Positions 62,991-64,000 of a DNA stretch of 64,000 nt are shown here, in pieces. The notes beneath the pieces were generated by a model. It searched no databases. It had not been told where the DNA came from and was given only the letters and a program-made list of their open reading frames with translations. The stretch covers positions 145,741-209,740 of the forward strand of contig DATLYW010000012.1 in NCBI GenBank assembly GCA_035574315.1, read 5' to 3'. How positions within the stretch are numbered: the stretch's first letter is position 1; every line of letters starts with the position of its first letter. The DNA is from Candidatus Zixiibacteriota bacterium. Its GTDB lineage: Bacteria > Desulfobacterota > Binatia > UBA9968. Both the position numbers and the translations under genes were made by a program.

Positions 62991-64000
62991 TCAGACCTCG
63001 GCGCCGGACGGGGCGGCGTTTTGTTTCGCCGCGGCGAGCTTCTCGACCTCTTCCATCAGCGCGTCGACGATCTGCGCCTCGGGCACCTTGCGAATGACCT
63101 GACCCCTGCGAAAGATGAGCCCGATCCCTTTGCCGCCGGCGACCCCGAGATCCGCGGCGCGCGCTTCCCCGGGACCGTTCACCTCGCAGCCCATCACCGC
63201 GACGTGAATGTCCATGTCGCGGTAGGCTTCCATCCGCCGCTCGACCGCGGCGGCGAGCGCGACGAGATCCACGTCCGCGCGGCCGCAGGAAGGGCACGCG
63301 ACGAACCTCATGCCGCCCTCCCTCAGCCCGAGGGAGCGGAGGATCTGCGCGCCGACCCGAACCTCCTCCACGGGATCGGCCGCCAGCGAGACCCGGATCG
63401 TGTCGCCGATCCCTTCGGCCAGCAACGCGCCGAGGCCGACCGCCGACTTGATCGTCCCTGCAGCCGGCGTGCCCGCTTCCGTCACGCCGAGGTGGAAAGG
63501 GTAGTCGACCTTGTCGGCGAGCATCCGGTAGGCCTCGATCGTCATCAATGGATCGGACGCTTTGAGCGAGATTTTGATCTCCCGGTAGCCGAGCTCTTCG
63601 AGGATGCGTATGTGGCGCAGCCCGCTTTCGACCATGCCCGCAGCCGTCGGCCCGCCGTATTTTTCCAGCAGATCCTTCTCGAGCGAGCCGGCATTGACGC
63701 CGATCCGTATCGGCACCCGGCGCTCGGAGGCCGACTTGACGACCTCTTCGATGCACCAGCGCGGGCCGATGTTTCCCGGGTTGAGCCGCAACCCGTCCAC
63801 CCCCTGGGCGAGCGCGATCAGCGCCAGCTTGTAGTTGAAATGAATGTCCGCGACCAGCGGGATGCGGATCTGCCGCTTGATCGCCCCGAGCTGCTCGGCA
63901 GCCTCCCGGACCGGCACGGCGACCCGGACGATGTCGCAGCCCGCCGCCTCCAGAGCCCAGATCTGATCGACCGTCGCCGCCACGTCCCGCGTGTCTGTTT
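62991..64000 (-). CDS. ispG: 4-hydroxy-3-methylbut-2-enyl diphosphate synthase, N-terminus off the right edge
   Basis: 336 residues visible; the frame is open to the edge and its first visible part TDTRDVAATVDQI matches the family N-terminal region, so only some 20-40 residues are missing. LRLNPGNIG and the [4Fe-4S] cysteines in ACPSCGR and GCEVNGPGEA are present. Penultimate step of the MEP isoprenoid pathway. Followed by proS on the same strand. Confidence 0.95.
   Translation of the reverse strand, partial: TDTRDVAATVDQIWALEAAGCDIVRVAVPVREAAEQLGAIKRQIRIPLVADIHFNYKLALIALAQGVDGLRLNPGNIGPRWCIEEVVKSASERRVPIRIGVNAGSLEKDLLEKYGGPTAAGMVESGLRHIRILEELGYREIKISLKASDPLMTIEAYRMLADKVDYPFHLGVTEAGTPAAGTIKSAVGLGALLAEGIGDTIRVSLAADPVEEVRVGAQILRSLGLREGGMRFVACPSCGRADVDLVALAAAVERRMEAYRDMDIHVAVMGCEVNGPGEARAADLGVAGGKGIGLIFRRGQVIRKVPEAQIVDALMEEVEKLAAAKQNAAPSGAEV

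Overview
The window is high-GC, densely packed bacterial chromosome from a Gram-negative organism: it carries the complete elongasome (mreB-mreC-mreD-mrdA-rodA), a periplasmic thioredoxin/CcdA pair, PpiD, several signal-peptide-bearing solute-binding proteins, a membrane-bound lytic transglycosylase and two sigma-54 activators. The mix (TRAP transporters, orphan NitT/TauT-type binding proteins, double-length UvrA, GAF-type sigma-54 activator) fits soil or subsurface lineages once grouped with Deltaproteobacteria (Desulfobacterota/Binatota-like) or Methylomirabilota/Rokubacteria. This placement is inference; there is no rRNA or tRNA here. The only mobile-type sign is an orphan DGQHR-domain gene; no insertion sequence, phage or CRISPR array was seen.

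Layout. 1-4.2 kb: a sigma-54 regulatory island with a GAF-type activator (cut by the left edge), a divergent small unknown gene behind a near-consensus -24/-12 promoter, and an NtrC-type response regulator. It is followed by a striking isolated transcription unit: perfect TTGACA/TATAAT promoter, perfect Shine-Dalgarno, a 17-residue Lys/Ala peptide, several hairpins and a strong terminator. 4.2-8.9 kb: alpha/beta hydrolase, TlpA-like protein, CcdA, FolE, PepA, TrxA. 8.9-14.3 kb (minus): rodA, mrdA, mreD, mreC, mreB. 14.5-20.3 kb: ppiD, histidine phosphatase, NCS2 permease, lipB-lipA.

20.4-26 kb: an unusual operon of a class V (glyoxylate-type) aminotransferase, a ferredoxin-domain protein with a split second cluster, a Cys-rich protein of unknown family and a full TRAP transporter. 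26-35.7 kb: an amidase, a second TRAP system with an enlarged membrane subunit, and divergently glcD-glcF-glcE (glycolate oxidase). The divergent control region holds back-to-back promoters, an inverted repeat and three 13-bp tandem repeats over the minus promoter. Together with a GarR-like dehydrogenase at 38.5 kb this suggests import and oxidation of 2-hydroxy or 2-oxo acids through glyoxylate.

35.7-46.9 kb: DoxX protein, MltD-like enzyme, a heme-oxygenase-fold protein beside the GarR-like dehydrogenase, an amidohydrolase with two orphan binding proteins, an iron-type fused ABC permease with its binding protein but no ATPase, and a DGQHR (DndB-like) protein. 47-64 kb: a divergent bifunctional class A penicillin-binding protein, queE, an 80-residue unknown protein, a double-length uvrA, a DUF983 protein, an EamA transporter/MOSC/PEP-mutase-family operon, thiD, and pyrF-proS-ispG (ispG cut by the right edge).

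Promoters read by eye repeatedly start with TTGACAGCC, possibly a lineage habit. All family assignments come from reading motifs; no database search was done.
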